A DNA stretch of 64,000 nt from Phytophthora colocasiae. Its lineage: Eukaryota > Oomycota > Peronosporomycetes > Peronosporales > Peronosporaceae. The DNA lies in NCBI GenBank assembly GCA_018806915.1, contig JAGKQI010000085.1:496001-560000 (forward strand), given 5' to 3'. Shown here piece by piece: positions 42,665 through 54,267 of the stretch. The position numbers and the translations under genes are program-made. Position 1 is the first letter of the stretch, and the number at the start of each line of letters is the position of its first letter. Below the pieces are notes generated by a model. It saw only the letters and a list, made by a program, of their open reading frames with translations. It searched no databases and was not told the origin of the DNA.

Positions 42665-44613
42665 TCAAACCTCGGTCACTCGCGAGCGGGGACTTGTAGC
42701 TCGCTGACTCACACTATTCACAGTCACACGCCCATCAACATCTTCATCAGACGACGCTTCTTCATCATCTTCGAATTGATTCGGATCTTCTTCATCGCTC
42801 TCTTGGTTGATCATCTCGTGATCACCAGGTCCTTGTCTTCGACTGCGGAGGCAAACAATGGTAATGCACACAGCCAGAATGCTACTGACTGCAGCGATGA
42901 CAAGAGCCACCCACAGCCATACAACGCCGATATGCACCTGGTTACTACTTCCGCTTTTCTGGTCGAGAATGGAATACGAAGTATCTGTAGCAGATGAATC
43001 CGACGACGAATAACAGAACGAGACCTCCAGGTCGGTGGCATTCAGGCGCGTATTCGAGACGCTTTGCTCCTTGTCATTGAATTCCAATCTATTCACGAAG
43101 CGGTGCACCAAGTCTGCAGCCACATCCGGCACATCCATTGGCACCATGTGCCCCGCACCAGTAACCACTACGTAGGTCAAATTTCCACCCTGTTGTGCAA
43201 AACCAGCGGGCTCTTTGCGTCCTTGCACTCTCCACGTGTACTTGTCGGCCTGTTGGTACGCATCTGAGCCATTCCAATTCAAATTCAACAGCACTTTCTC
43301 CGTTCCGTAGTGATTGCACATCATATCCCATTGTCCGTTGTAAAAGAGCATCCGCAGACCTTCTTGAAGCAAGGATTCCACCTTATCAAGCGTGCTTACG
43401 CCGTCCAGAGCTGACAACGCTTTGAACACGCCATTACTGCAGATATCGAAGCGGAAGTTCTTGTCTTCATTGCCATGAACAGCTTTCCGCACCTCCATTT
43501 TGTTCATGTACTTGACAATATTGTCCTGTCCGGAAGGATAAGCCCCAACATTGTGCAAGTACTGCCGGACATCGTAAAAATTCAAACTGTTCCCACCATT
43601 GCCAGGTTTGACACTGCCCGTGATCGCGTCCATGTTATCCAAGCAACTTCTTGAATAGAACGTCCCTGCATCCAACGCTGCTAAGCACTCAGCGTATGAA
43701 GTCTTCAGTGACCTCACCTGTCCGAACGTCAGCAATCCAAGCCCATGGGCGTAGTCACTGTACTCGTACTGAATCCTCGGATGCACCCATCCATTGCCAA
43801 TCCCAACGCCGTCCAGACTGATCTTGATTTTCTTCGAAGGATCTTTATTTTGCTTCATAATATGCTCCGAGAACTGAGGAATCCAACGACCTGCATGCGA
43901 TTCGCCAAACATGTAGACAGCTCTCGACTGTTTCACTCCATCATCTCCATCCAAAAGGTATTCACCGTGTCGCTGCAGGAACTTGGTCAAAAACTCGTAA
44001 AAATCTTCAGCGACCACCCCCTCGTCCTTCCGATAGTCATTGCCACGAGTGTACGACATGCCAGTGCCTATCGGCTGGTCCACAAAGAGTAAATTGGCGA
44101 ATTCATGCCAGCTATGCTCGTTCTTGCCAATAGTCGAATCGTCCACCAATTTAAACGGAGAATTCCCCAAGAACAACCCTTGCAAACTAGAGCACCCCGG
44201 GCCGCCATTTAACCTATGAAACACACGTGAAACTTTAGCGATAACGAACAGAATATCATCACGATGTGTCAAAATGGGTTGTACCAGATAATGAGCGGCG
44301 CTTTGGTCGGATTCTGAGCTGCCTGGAAATGCCAATAGAAAATACTGTTCTTGTCACTATCGTGTAGTGCGATACGACCTGCGTGCTGCGTCACTTTGGC
44401 CTTCGGGTCCAGACCGGGCAGGTTCTGAACGAGGTCTTCATCCTTCGCCTTCGTCTTTGGTTTGGTTGTGTTCGTCCCTGTCGATAGCTCACGCTCTGTC
44501 ACTGCGTCCTCCTGAATCGGCAGGTCCTGGACGCGTTGGCTGGTGGGATGCAGACGCTGCGCAGTTGCCAGGACGCACGCTAAGGAGACAGCGAGCACGT
44601 GACGCGTTGCCAT
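42665..44613 (-). CDS. KEX1-like serine carboxypeptidase (S10), membrane-anchored
   Basis: Two exons, 44613-44285 and 44213-42665, with a 71-nt intron (44284-44214). 1,878 nt, 625 residues, phases close. Signal peptide (MATRHVLAVSLACVLATAQR). The intron splits the oxyanion-hole segment, and splicing gives LIIWLNGGPGCSS. The catalytic triad is visible: Ser in MFGESHAGRW, Asp in NGQWDMMC, His in GAGHMVPMD. A C-terminal transmembrane helix (VVWLWVALVIAAVSSILAV) is followed by an acidic cytosolic tail, the architecture of the Golgi processing carboxypeptidase Kex1p, which trims C-terminal Lys/Arg from precursors. Acts in the secretory pathway. Orientation minus, upstream of the split membrane protein copy. 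Confidence 0.9.
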
Positions 44614-44764
44614 TTTCGGAGACCTTGTGGACAGGCTGCAGTCTGTATTCTTAGGAATACTGTTGTTCGGTACATCTTACTTTTCAAGGACGAATTTTAT
44701 TTAGTGTAAAGTTTATCTAACTTTCAGGTATGTTGCCATGATATTGGGCTTCGACCTTGTCGTG

Positions 44765-46045
44765 CTATTGAGAGGTGGTTGTTGCCGTTGCTGCCTCTTG
44801 TTCGCCAGCTTTCCGTCGAACTTCTTTCTTCTTCTTGATGATCTCGCGATAGAGACGGTCACGGTAGTCTGCAGCGGAATATTTGGTATTGTCGTCCACA
44901 ACGATCTGCAATGGAGCAGGAGCACTGGGCTCGTCCTTTTCGTTATGAAACTGAGCCACGTACGGGTGTTTCAATGCGTCGATGACCGAAATTCTCTTGG
45001 ACGGATCAAACTAGCGGTAGAATTCACGTTAGAACAAATTCACAGAATTGCCAACTCAACTTCCATACTTACCCAGAAGCACTGTTTAATGAGATCAAGA
45101 GCTTCAGGCGATGCCTTCGGGAATAACTCCTCCAATGGCTTCAGTTTGGGTGTCGGTAGACTCTCCAACATCGTATTAGCGAACGGAGACTTGATACTCT
45201 CGATGTCATCTTGAGATGGGGGTCCAGTGACATCCAGGATCCGTTCGAGTTGGTTCATAGTGGAGGTTCCTGGAAAAGCAGGTCGACCTGTAGCCATTTC
45301 GGCCACGATACACCCGACAGCCCACATATCCACGGACTTAGCATATCTCGTGGATCCTAGAAGGATCTCGGGTGCACGGTACCATCGCGTGGCGACGTAG
45401 TCAGTGAGAACTGGGTTGGGTCCGCTGATCTCGGCCACGGAACGGCAAAGGCCAAAGTCGCAGAGCTTCGTGTGGCAATCCGAATTGAGCAAAAGGTTGC
45501 TCGGTTTGATGTCACGATGCAACAGCTCAGCTGTGTGCATGTACTTGAGCGACTTTAACAATTGATAGATGATATACTTCTTGTGGATCTCCTCTAAGAT
45601 GTTGGCTCGTATAACAGCATGCAAGTCCGTTTCTACAAAATGATCAGCACAGTTAAACATCAGAACTGACGAAATGTGTGTCTTGGCCAAACTCACCCAT
45701 GAAGTCGAAGACGAGATAAATATCCCGGTCGTTGTCAGCCTTCACGACGTTCAGTAAGCGAATAATGTTGCTGTGTCCATTTAGCTCTTGCAAGTACATG
45801 ACTTCACGAAAAGTGCGTTGAGCGTCCGTAGCATTTCGGAAAGCGTCGAAGCACTTCTTCAGAGCCACCACTTGCCGATTGTTTTTGTCGATGGCTTTCC
45901 ACACGATCCCATATGCCTGAACAAGCAACCCGTCAATTTACGGACTGCATTCTTGATAAGGTTATGAATGCACACTTACACCTTTACCCAGCTTCTGCAG
46001 TAGCTCGTACTTGCGCAAAACATGTTTCTCCACTTCTTCGCCCAT
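44765..46045 (-). CDS. ERK7/MAPK15-like MAP kinase
   Basis: Four exons: 46045-45980, 45916-45697, 45632-45073, 45010-44765. Total 1,092 nt, 363 residues, all phases close. Introns have GTAAGT/GTGAGT donors and CAG/TAG acceptors. Kinase motifs: [11 protein letters not shown], the ATP-binding Lys in [25 protein letters not shown] in [10 protein letters not shown] and the APE in RAPEIL. The activation loop reads [14 protein letters not shown]; MAPKs usually carry TEY, TPY or TGY, and ERK7/8 has TEY, so TDY is unusual. The short C-terminal tail has a Lys-rich helix and lacks the long ERK7 extension. Serine/threonine protein kinase; the substrate is not predictable. Confidence 0.85.
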
Positions 46046-46440
46046 AGCTGCTATTGGGAACAGCTACAACCACCACAAGTCAGAAGATGTCCTTCGTGCA
46101 GCGACCTCGACGCGTCGGAAGATGAAGTCGTGCCAACCGAAACCAATTTTGGCTACCAGCACACAGCAGAAGCAGTAGAGTATTTTTACTTGGCATTGAA
46201 TTGTCAGGACGGGCTTCAGCCTTCGACATCCTGTTACAACGAACTTCAAGGACAGATTTCAGGGATCAGATCACATGGGATGCTGCTCCACTCTCCAAAC
46301 AAGTGAAAGTCAAAACCCGTCGGTATTTGTGTCAGCGAGATCAAGCAACTACCACAACATATCCATCATACGAACTGCAAAGCAAGAGGAGGATCGCGAT
46401 CTCCAGCTGGAGAGTGCTCGCTCGCTCGTGTGTATGATAT
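46046..46440. other. intergenic stretch between the kinase and RAD23
   Basis: Holds the kinase promoter and the RAD23 3' end. No further gene or repeat seen. Confidence 0.5.
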
Positions 46441-47960
46441 TTAGCCGTAAATGTCATCGTTGTCGTCGCCTTGGCCTCCTGCGCCACCAGCAGCACCTCC
46501 GCCAAAGTCTCCGCTATCCATGAGAAAGTTGGCCGCCAACGCCTCGTTCTTGTCGCATGCAAGATATGCCTGAATCACATCCGTGCGCTCGAAGCCCATT
46601 TCGCAGAGTCGGTCGACCGCTGCTGCTTCCTCCTCAGTCAGCATAATACGGTGGCCACCACCAGGGGCTGCACCTCCTCCAAGTCCTTCTAGTCCACCAC
46701 CGCCCATAGACGCCATCATCTGCTCCATCGCTCCGGGAGGCAAGTTGCTAAGCATCTGAGAAAGGCCACGAAGCTGCTCGGGAGTCATTCCCATTTGTGC
46801 AGCCATTTGAGCCTGCTGCTCTGGTGAGAGCGAGTCCACCAATTGCTGAATCTGTTGCGGAGTCGGCATGGCACCGCCACCGCCCATACCTAGATCAAAA
46901 GGTGCTGCGCCAGCGCCAGCATCACCACTGGGAGCTGCTCCAGCGTCTCGAGTTCCAATGGGTTCGTTCAGCATTTGCACGAAACGGTCTTGGTTCTGGT
47001 GGATCAGACGCAGTAGCTCAGGGCTCTGCGAACCGATCTGCTGAAGCACAGCCGGCAGAGCCGCTGGGTTGGACTGCACAAGTTGACGTAGGGCGTCGAA
47101 CTGTGGGTGGTTGCGAAGAGCTTCCAGCGTGGTAGCTGCCTCGTCGCCGCCAGTACTACCAGCAGCGCCAGTAGCTCCGGCAGCCGCACCGGCAGAGGGG
47201 GTTGCCGTCTGTGGAGGAGCTGCAGCTTGCTCGGGGATGCCATTCATCAAATATTCCACCGCACGCTCCGGGTTGTTGAATGCCGCACGGAGTGCACTGC
47301 GCACTTGGTCCTCGGGGAAGCCCATGTCAACAAGCTGTTGCACCGTGGCACTCATCTGCTCACCAGCAACCAGACCACTACCCTCACCCGACGAGGAGCT
47401 GGCCGCAGTCGTGGCCGGAGCAGCCGAGGGCGTCGACACGGCCGGAGCAGTGGCAGACGAGCTGCTGGACGCTGAAGAAGTATTGGGGGCAGTTGAAGCG
47501 GCTGCAACAGCAGGAGCAGAGGTCGGTGCAGCAGCTGCAGCAGCAGGGGTAGATGCTGGAGCTACAGCAGGGGCAGCAGGGGCGGCCGAGGGCTTGGCTG
47601 CCTTAGGCTTCGTGACCATCACGACCAGGAAGTCATTTTCCTTGACATTGTACTCGGCCAGCGTACTGTCGTCCTTCAGAACTTTCCCCGAGTGAATAAG
47701 CTTCTGCTGTGCCACAGGGAACTTCTGCAATTCCTCGATCTTCTGCTTTACGGCCGAGACCTAATGAGAATTTATAAAGGCAAGATACAGGTTAGTAAAC
47801 GGGGGATAACTTATCCTCTACGTCACGTCAACAAGCGGGAGACGCGTAGTCGGATGTACGAAGTGAAGACGAAGGAAACAACGCAAGCACTTACAGCGTC
47901 CGTGAGCTCTGCGTCCAGGGGGAAGGCCACGCCCTGCAGTGTCTTGACCGTGAGCTTCAT
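46441..47960 (-). CDS. RAD23: RAD23-type UV excision repair / proteasome shuttle protein
   Basis: Two exons, 47960-47895 and 47760-46441, with a 134-nt intron (47894-47761). 1,386 nt, 461 residues. Ubiquitin-like domain (MKLTVKTLQGVAFPLDAE ... HSGKVLKDDSTL), residues 1-75. An Ala/Ser-rich linker, then UBA1 (VQQLVDMGFPEDQVRSALR). XPC-binding/STI1-like domain with LRNHPQFDALRQLVQSNP. Gly/Ala-rich linker, then C-terminal UBA2 (VDRLCEMGFERTDVIQAYL). This UBL-UBA-XPCB-UBA order is diagnostic. RAD23 carries ubiquitylated proteins to the proteasome and stabilises XPC/Rad4 in nucleotide excision repair. Acts in nucleus and cytosol. Confidence 0.93.
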
Positions 47961-48188
47961 CGTTGGTTGGTTTGTTCTCTCCTCCCTAAAAGATTTTCAA
48001 GCTTAACCTAGAAAAGAAGAGAACCCTAACCACATGTTCCTAGAAACACCGTCTAGGAGCTTCACACATGGTGTGTTACACACGAAGGAACCTGCGTCTA
48101 AACACACTGGACGCGTCTCATCCCGATGACACCCACGCGTCTAATCCGAATGGCTTCATCGAAAAGCCGTTGACACACTACAGAGAGG

Positions 48189-48202
48189 TCATTCAGCAAC
48201 TT
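48189..48202 (+). promoter_or_regulatory. initiator-type promoter of the phenylalanine hydroxylase gene
   Basis: TCATTCAGCAACTT, close to TCATTYBNCAWTTT, 24 bp before the ATG at 48227. 47961-48188 is shared upstream sequence with RAD23, transcribed the other way, so a divergent promoter. Confidence 0.5.
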
Positions 48203-48226
48203 GCTGCGCTCTGAACACTCGTCACG

Positions 48227-50106
48227 ATGCTTCGCTCGCTCCTCTCTCTTCCCCGCACCTCCTTCCTCACCCACGAGGTATTTTTATTCTGTTTCTATCA
48301 ACAATTCCATAAACCCACAAGTGTCTGACACCGTTTCAAATTCCACAGGTTCGTCCTTCCATCGCTCGTGCACCATTGGCACTGCAGAACGGAGCGCGAT
48401 ACTTCAGTGATGTGCACGAGAACAACAAGACGTCAATCCTACTGCAAGTGGAGGACGGCCCCGGTGCTCTGCAAGAGACGCTCAAGTTCTTCTGGAAACA
48501 TGACGTCAACATGACGCGGATCGAGTCTCGTCCTGCCAAGGGCCACAACATGAACTACAGTTTCTACATCGACTTCGAGGGCAAAAGTGGCCAACCGGAG
48601 GTAGACGAACTCATGGATGACTTGAAGACCAACTGTCTGGATGTCATGGTGCTACATGACAAGAAGGGTGAGGAGAACTTTGGGGTGTTTTTTCGAGTTC
48701 TGAACTAACTAAGCTGTTTGAACCAGTTCCGTGGTTTCCTCGCAAGATCAATGAGCTTGACCGTTCGGTAGCCAACATTCTGGACGCTGGAACCGACCTG
48801 GAGTCGGACCACCCGGGCTTTAGCGTACGTGATCCACCTCCGGAACATAATTCCTTTTGCTGCTTTGGCTAACAATGAGTTTAATGCAGGACCAAGAGTA
48901 CCGTAAACGCCGCAACATGTTCGCAGATATTGCCCAGGGTTACCGACAGGGAGACGAGATTCCTCGTCTGGACTACACTCAGGATGAGGTGCGCCCACTG
49001 TTAGTTGACACTGTGTCTTTCAGCTTCAGACTTAATTTATTGGGTGTGTTGCAGATCAAAACGTGGGGGGTCATTTACAAACGCATGAAGGACATGTGGA
49101 AGCAGCACGCCTGCGACGAGTTCAACTACATTATCCCGCTGCTTGAGAGTAACTGTGGGTATGCTGAAGACAACATTCCGCAACAGCAAGACATCTCGAA
49201 CTTCCTGAAGGAGTGTACAGGTTTCACACTTCGTCCTGTGGGCGGCCTCCTGTCATCACGTGACTTCTTGAATGGACTTGCGTTCCGTGTGTTCTTCTCG
49301 ACACAGGTAAATACTTATCGTATTTTGCACACATAGTCTGGAAACGGCGGAATATTGACATGCTTTGTGATTCGCAGTACATTCGCCATCACTCGATGCC
49401 ATTGTACACACCAGAGCCAGATATTTGCCACGAACTGATGGGCCACGCGCCGATGTTTGCGGTACGTTGTGAAGGATAACCTGCACGCAGAGTTGTTCGA
49501 GTTATCTAACGCTCACCACTTCCAACAGGACCCCGACTTTGCTGATTTTTCGCACGAAGTTGGCCTTGCCTCACTCGGAGCTTCAGACGAAGAGATTGAA
49601 CGTCTCGCTACGGTACGGTTGGCAACAAGTTGAACGATTAGGACGGTGTTCTAATGTATGTTTCTGTGAACAGTGCTACTGGTTTTCCGTTGAGTTTGGA
49701 ATCACAAAGCAGCGTGGAGAGTACAAGGCCTACGGAGCAGGACTCCTTTCGAGTTTCGGTGAGATGGAGTACGCTTGTGCAACCAACCGCCCTGCTGGGA
49801 GTGACATGCCTGAGTACCGTCCTTGGGATCCGTTCTCGGCTTGCAAGCAAAAGTACCCAATTACGACTTACCAGCCTGTCTACTACGTGGCTGACAGCTT
49901 GGTAAGAAGGATATATTGCTCAGTTTTGTGAATGGTGTTCACGTTTACTAATGTTTTATCTTATTGGACAGTTCGATGCAAAGGAGAAGATGCGTGGCTT
50001 CTGTGAGGACCTGAAGAAGCCGTTCCAAGCTCGTTACGAGCCGTACTCGCAGACGGTATTGATCGACCGAGCAGTTCAGCGCGAGGAACTCGAACGCACC
50101 GGTTAA
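48227..50106 (+). CDS. PAH: phenylalanine 4-hydroxylase (aromatic amino acid hydroxylase)
   Basis: Nine exons: 48227-48277, 48349-48667, 48727-48824, 48890-48988, 49055-49306, 49378-49461, 49529-49612, 49674-49901, 49972-50106. 1,350 nt, 449 residues, every phase closes. Exon 1 ([17 protein letters not shown]) could be a short targeting peptide. An ACT regulatory domain follows ([19 protein letters not shown]). The catalytic domain has [14 protein letters not shown], with the two iron-ligand His, and FSVEFGI with the Glu ligand; [17 protein letters not shown] is conserved too. Converts phenylalanine to tyrosine with O2 and a reduced pterin or tetrahydrofolate. Unusually intron-rich for an oomycete gene. 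Confidence 0.95.
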
Positions 50107-50249
50107 TCCGGTAGAAACTATTTGTTAGTTTACTCCTTCCAAGAAAATTGAATTGCCTATTTTTGAAGTCTCGGGATATGGTCAGAGGACGAGCTCGGTA
50201 CCTGTACGTCCATTGTTCATTTGATTTGGAATTCTGACTGCAACGCGCG

Positions 50250-51137
50250 ATGTTCTCTCCACGGAGTCAAGGAGAATATGGTAATATCAATGGGAAGAAC
50301 TATGATCCTTCCATGGGGCAATGGATGCGCGAGGTTAGTCTGTGTTTTGAGGACGAGATAAAAGCGTCACCGTTGATATCTGAATGCTTGATCAGGCCTT
50401 GGAGAGTAGAGTTGCTATCGACGAGCTGAAAGCACAGAATGACAAACTTCAGCGCGAGTTGTATGGGCTGGTAAGTTCTTTGTCGTGATATCCACTAACA
50501 TGGGAGCTGACGATAGTTTTCCCTTAGAATTCCAAGATGAATTTGATGTACGAGTGTTGTGCTGACCTGGGCGTCGTGGACCGCTTGGGAGACTTGATGC
50601 AGCGCAAGTTGCACGAGTTTCAAGCAGCTCAAATCGCGCGCAATTCAGCTCAAACGAGCATATCCGTTGCATCCATGGGCAGTCCTCCACGTGCTACTAG
50701 GAAAAGTGATTTGAGCACGAATGGCGAAGGATTCATCTGTGGTTCGAGCATCTTCCAAGATGTTGCTGGGTACTCGAGCAGCTACAAAGCACAGGTTTCA
50801 CGTAGCAACTTTCATCGCGTTCGAGTATTAGACGCGGAAGAAGCCAAACTTCGAGATCAAATGGACATCTTTGGGGTTCCGAAGCTGCCGCTGCAGAAGA
50901 CTGGCGACTATTCTCCGACAACAAGGTATGAAATACTCATGTCAACATTTTACATCTTCCTTACTGAGCTAACTTTCAAAATTTGCCATCAGAACGGGAG
51001 ATACAATTGATAAGTTAATGCTAGAAGCAACGAACTCGCCCATGAAGACCGATAGGCAAGACGGTGAACGTTTGTACGGATTTAGTCCTGTCGGGTACGA
51101 CGGGACTAGCAGAGCTCTCGGTGGCCAAATGCATTAA
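50250..51137 (+). CDS. small coiled-coil protein of unknown function
   Basis: Four exons: 50250-50333, 50396-50470, 50528-50925, 50993-51137. 702 nt, 233 residues, phases close. The N-terminus has GNINGKNYDPSMGQWMRE. Exon 2 encodes a coiled coil (ALESRVAIDELKAQNDKLQ). The rest is Ser-rich with no named domain. Four correctly phased exons and standard splice sites argue that it is real. I do not recognise the family. Confidence 0.7.
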
Positions 51138-51284
51138 CAGGGAAAGAGACTAATTCCGAGTACCAGTGGCCAGATTTCGAGTACACCAACCGACTTTGAG
51201 AGGTTTTGCAAAACGAATTGAGGTCAGTTCGTACCGGTACTTTTGCGGTTTTTCTAGCAAGCGCGGTGAAGAACGCTGGCTGGC

Positions 51285-51712
51285 GGTTTAACGCTCCGTG
51301 TGCGGAGCACGCGGGCTTAAACCCCAGCGCTGCCGACGATCAAGCGAAGGCGAAGCCGGAGCGGGCATATGCTGGCGGTTTAATGCTCCGTGTGCGAAGC
51401 ACACGGGCTTAAACCCCAGCGCTGTCGACGGATCAAGCGCAGGCGAAGCCGGAGCGGGCTTAGGGTCTGTACTCGCGAGCATAGCGAGCCGCTAGGGGTG
51501 GCTTGGATCGCGCGGAGCGCGTAGCTGGGCAGTAAAGGACAGCAGAGAGAGGACAAGCGCGGTGGAGAACGCTGGCTGGTGGTTTAATGCTCCGTGTGCG
51601 AAGCACACGGGCTTAAACCCCAGCGCTGGCGACGGATCAAGCGAAGGCGAAGCCGGAGCGGGCTTAGGCTGGCGGTTTAACGCTCCGTGTGCGGAGCACG
51701 CGGGCTTAAACC
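51285..51712. repeat. cluster of four 39-bp hairpin repeats
   Basis: Copies at 51285-51323, 51377-51415, 51581-51619 and 51674-51712 begin GGTTTAA, end TTAAACC and hold GCTCCG-TGTG-CGRAGC inside, so each can fold into an imperfect hairpin. The flanking sequence is also repeated in part (GGCGAAGCCGGAGCGGGC, GACGGATCAAGCG). Copies 1 and 4 share the GCGG arm, 2 and 3 the GCGA arm. Confidence 0.85.
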
Positions 51713-51866
51713 CCAGTAATACGGACAATAAATGAGTTAAATTAATGAATGCTTCGTTATGGCTGACTAGTTCTTAGCGGCAAACCCGCCCTGCACTATT
51801 CTGCCAGGCCGGCGCTGGCGGTATTGTCGGTTACCGGTATGTGTACTCGATTTCCGGCTTCCAGTA

Positions 51867-52937
51867 CACTCCGCGACAAATTAATCCGGCCACCCCTACT
51901 TTTGGCCGCTACTCAGTCAATTTTTATGGTATCGGGTTGCTGTTTGAGTATGATCTGCCTGATGTACGACAGAGCCCAGGACTTGTGTTAACAACCGCAG
52001 TTTTGCGGTTTAAAGCATACCTCACATACAACAAACTGAAAAGCACATCCGTCCCAACTTCCGGCCACCTGTCACCTTACAAAATGTCATATAGTTGTAT
52101 CTCAATGATAGTTTCATTTGTGATTTTGTTCGTCCAACCGTCCACAGCGGCGGTGCCACCGCCGGTGGGGAGCGCGTGGCAGCTTGGTGCTGAGGACAGT
52201 TTGCAATTAGGCCGTGGTATGGCACTGTGGCTGAGAGATGAAGAGCGTGGGAGCATTTGCGGGTTGAGAGAAGGCGGCCTACTATTCGGACAATTGCGAA
52301 AAAAGCTAAGCGTTCTCGTGACGCTATCGAGCGTACGCTCAGGCTTGATGGAAAGCAACACTACTGTCATGACGTGCGTCGTCCCGCACGAACGACGGTC
52401 ATACGACAGAATGGAGGGGGTTCGGTAATGATTTAGAGACTTCTTCGACGAGCAGGGCTCGATTGGCCTGCACGATCCCCCGATCTAAGCCCGATAGAAA
52501 ACTTGTGGGCACTGATGGCTCGGAAAGTTTATCCCAATGAACGCCAGTATGGATCTGTGCCGCAGCGGTTTTAGATGCTTGGGACTATTGAAGTGTCGAC
52601 ACTTGAGAAGCTCATTGAGTCCATGACGCGACGCTGCATCGAGGTGATCGAGAATAAAGGAGCGAAAACTCACTACTAATACACAAATAGAGCTATCATT
52701 GTGATACATATATATGAATTTTTGTAAGGTGACAGGTGGCCGGAAGTTGGGACGGATGTGCTTTTCAGTTTGTTGTATGTGAGGTATGCTTCAACCCGCA
52801 AAACTGCGGTTGTTAACACAAGTCCTGGGCTCTGTCGTACATCAGGCAGATCATACTCAAACAGCAACCCGATACCATAAAAATTGACTGAGTAGCGGCC
52901 AAAAGTAGGGGTGGCCGGATTAATTTGTCGCGGAGTG
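51867..52937. mobile_element. internally deleted Tc1/mariner element with long inverted repeats
   Basis: Flanked by TA on both sides (51865-51866, 52938-52939). Termini CACTCCGCGACAAATT. Inverted repeats of 218 bp (51867-52084 and 52720-52937) are nearly identical. The 635-bp interior holds transposase remnants only. Confidence 0.8.
52185..52680 (+). pseudogene. Tc1/mariner transposase remnants
   Basis: An N-terminal HTH-like stretch (REGGLLFGQL, with the alternative frame IAKKAKRSRDAIERTLRL) at about 52255-52350. A C-terminal DDE box WPARSPDLSPIENLWALM is at about 52460-52520, the SPDLNPIENLW motif of this superfamily. The central catalytic region is absent, and frames change several times. 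Inactive. Confidence 0.65.
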
Positions 52938-53143
52938 TACTCGTGATTAGTCCGCTACCGCATTAACAGATCGTTGTCTTCACGAGAATTTTCGAGGCGT
53001 TGTTTATTTCCATCAATACACTTTCAATCCCAGAAATCCAGCATTATTGAAAAAGCAGAGAAACCAAGAAGGCAGCCACGCAGTATGCCGGGAGCTGGTT
53101 GTGGGGAAAGATATCGACTAGTTGCCACCTCTGCCGTTCGTAG

Positions 53144-54030
53144 ATGAGTACACTACCTAGTAGTGGCGAGTATTACTACGTGCGTCCGTGCTACGATGAT
53201 TACTACAAACTGGTGAAGGACATGTTGGGCAGCAAGAAGGAATGTGTAACCGTGACAGGAACACCAGGTGGGGCCTTTGCAGCACTTAACGGTGGTAGTA
53301 CTTAGCTGGATTTGGTTGTGCTTGTTCTCCTATCTAGGCATCGGCAAGTCTATCTTTTATGCCTATTTTTTCAAGCGCTTTCGGAAGGAGTTGAGTGAAA
53401 ACGACAAGTGGATCATTACGGCGGCCTACGAAGGAGGCGGATTGAAAGGGGCCATCGCCTTTAAAGAGAAAACGGTGTAAAACTTCGCAGTGAAGGAGCA
53501 ATCGACGCCTTTTTAGATAAGGCTGATGGAGAGAAGAAGAGTGTGATTCTGCTATCTGATGGGTATCCTGTGAGAATCCGGAGCTGGATGCAAACGGTGG
53601 CATTTACAAACCCAAGCGCGGAATGGATGAGTATGGCCAACAAGCGCAACTGCAATCTCTGTCTGCCTCTCTGGGACTTATCAGAGCTTTTGGAAGCCGC
53701 AGAATTTGTAGGTCTTGACAAATCTCTCCGTGACGACACTATCGAGGAGAGATTTTATATTTTCGGTGGTGTGGTCCGTGAGTGTTTTTTACTTGCAGAA
53801 GATGTCGTCGAGCAAAAGAAAAATGAACTGTTGATGGCAGATTTCGACCCCTCGAGAATTCAAGAGACTTATTAAGCAAGGATGGGCCCTCGATGGGTTT
53901 CATCATGTTCTCCATTTCGTGCCATTAAAGAGTGGGGCGGCAACTACAACGGAAGTGGCATCTCCGTTTGTTGTGGAAAACCTGGGGGGTCTGATGATGA
54001 AAGCAGCAAATGAGGCAAGATCTGATTAAA
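53144..54030 (+). pseudogene. Crinkler (CRN)-type effector C-terminal domain, broken
   Basis: The ATG at 53144 starts an exon to 53267; a 70-nt intron (53268-53337, GTGGGG...ATCTAG) completes a Walker-A type loop (TGTPGIGKS) spanning the junction. This is a P-loop module found in CRN C-termini of oomycetes. The frame then stops at about 53478, where an indel after GAAAACGGTG shifts the reading. Another open stretch (53543-53875) with SVILLSDGYPVRIRSWMQ continues, and sequence resembling further CRN blocks reaches about 54030 after another shift. The LFLAK secretion/translocation N-terminus typical of CRNs is absent. It appears to be a nonfunctional gene fragment. Effector identity rests on motif memory, not a search. 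Confidence 0.55.
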
Positions 54031-54267
54031 TACACTGGAGCTCACAAATGAAGGTCGCAAGTGACTCAAGGGCTGCGAGCCGAAGGATATGTGAATCACA
54101 TAATGTGATGTCCATGGGGTTAATTTTCCATGGTCTTTTTCCTAGCGGGATTCCAGTCCAAGCAGTATCTCCTAAAGTTTCACGATATTTTCCAGACAAA
54201 TTGCGTCTCCATTTCTGAAGAAAACTTCAACCACTTCAATTTCGAGTTTTGTATACATTATTCATCT

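Noticed and set aside
51285..51712. CRISPR-like array
   Set aside because: Repeats are palindromic and irregularly spaced with partly repeated spacers, in a eukaryotic genome.
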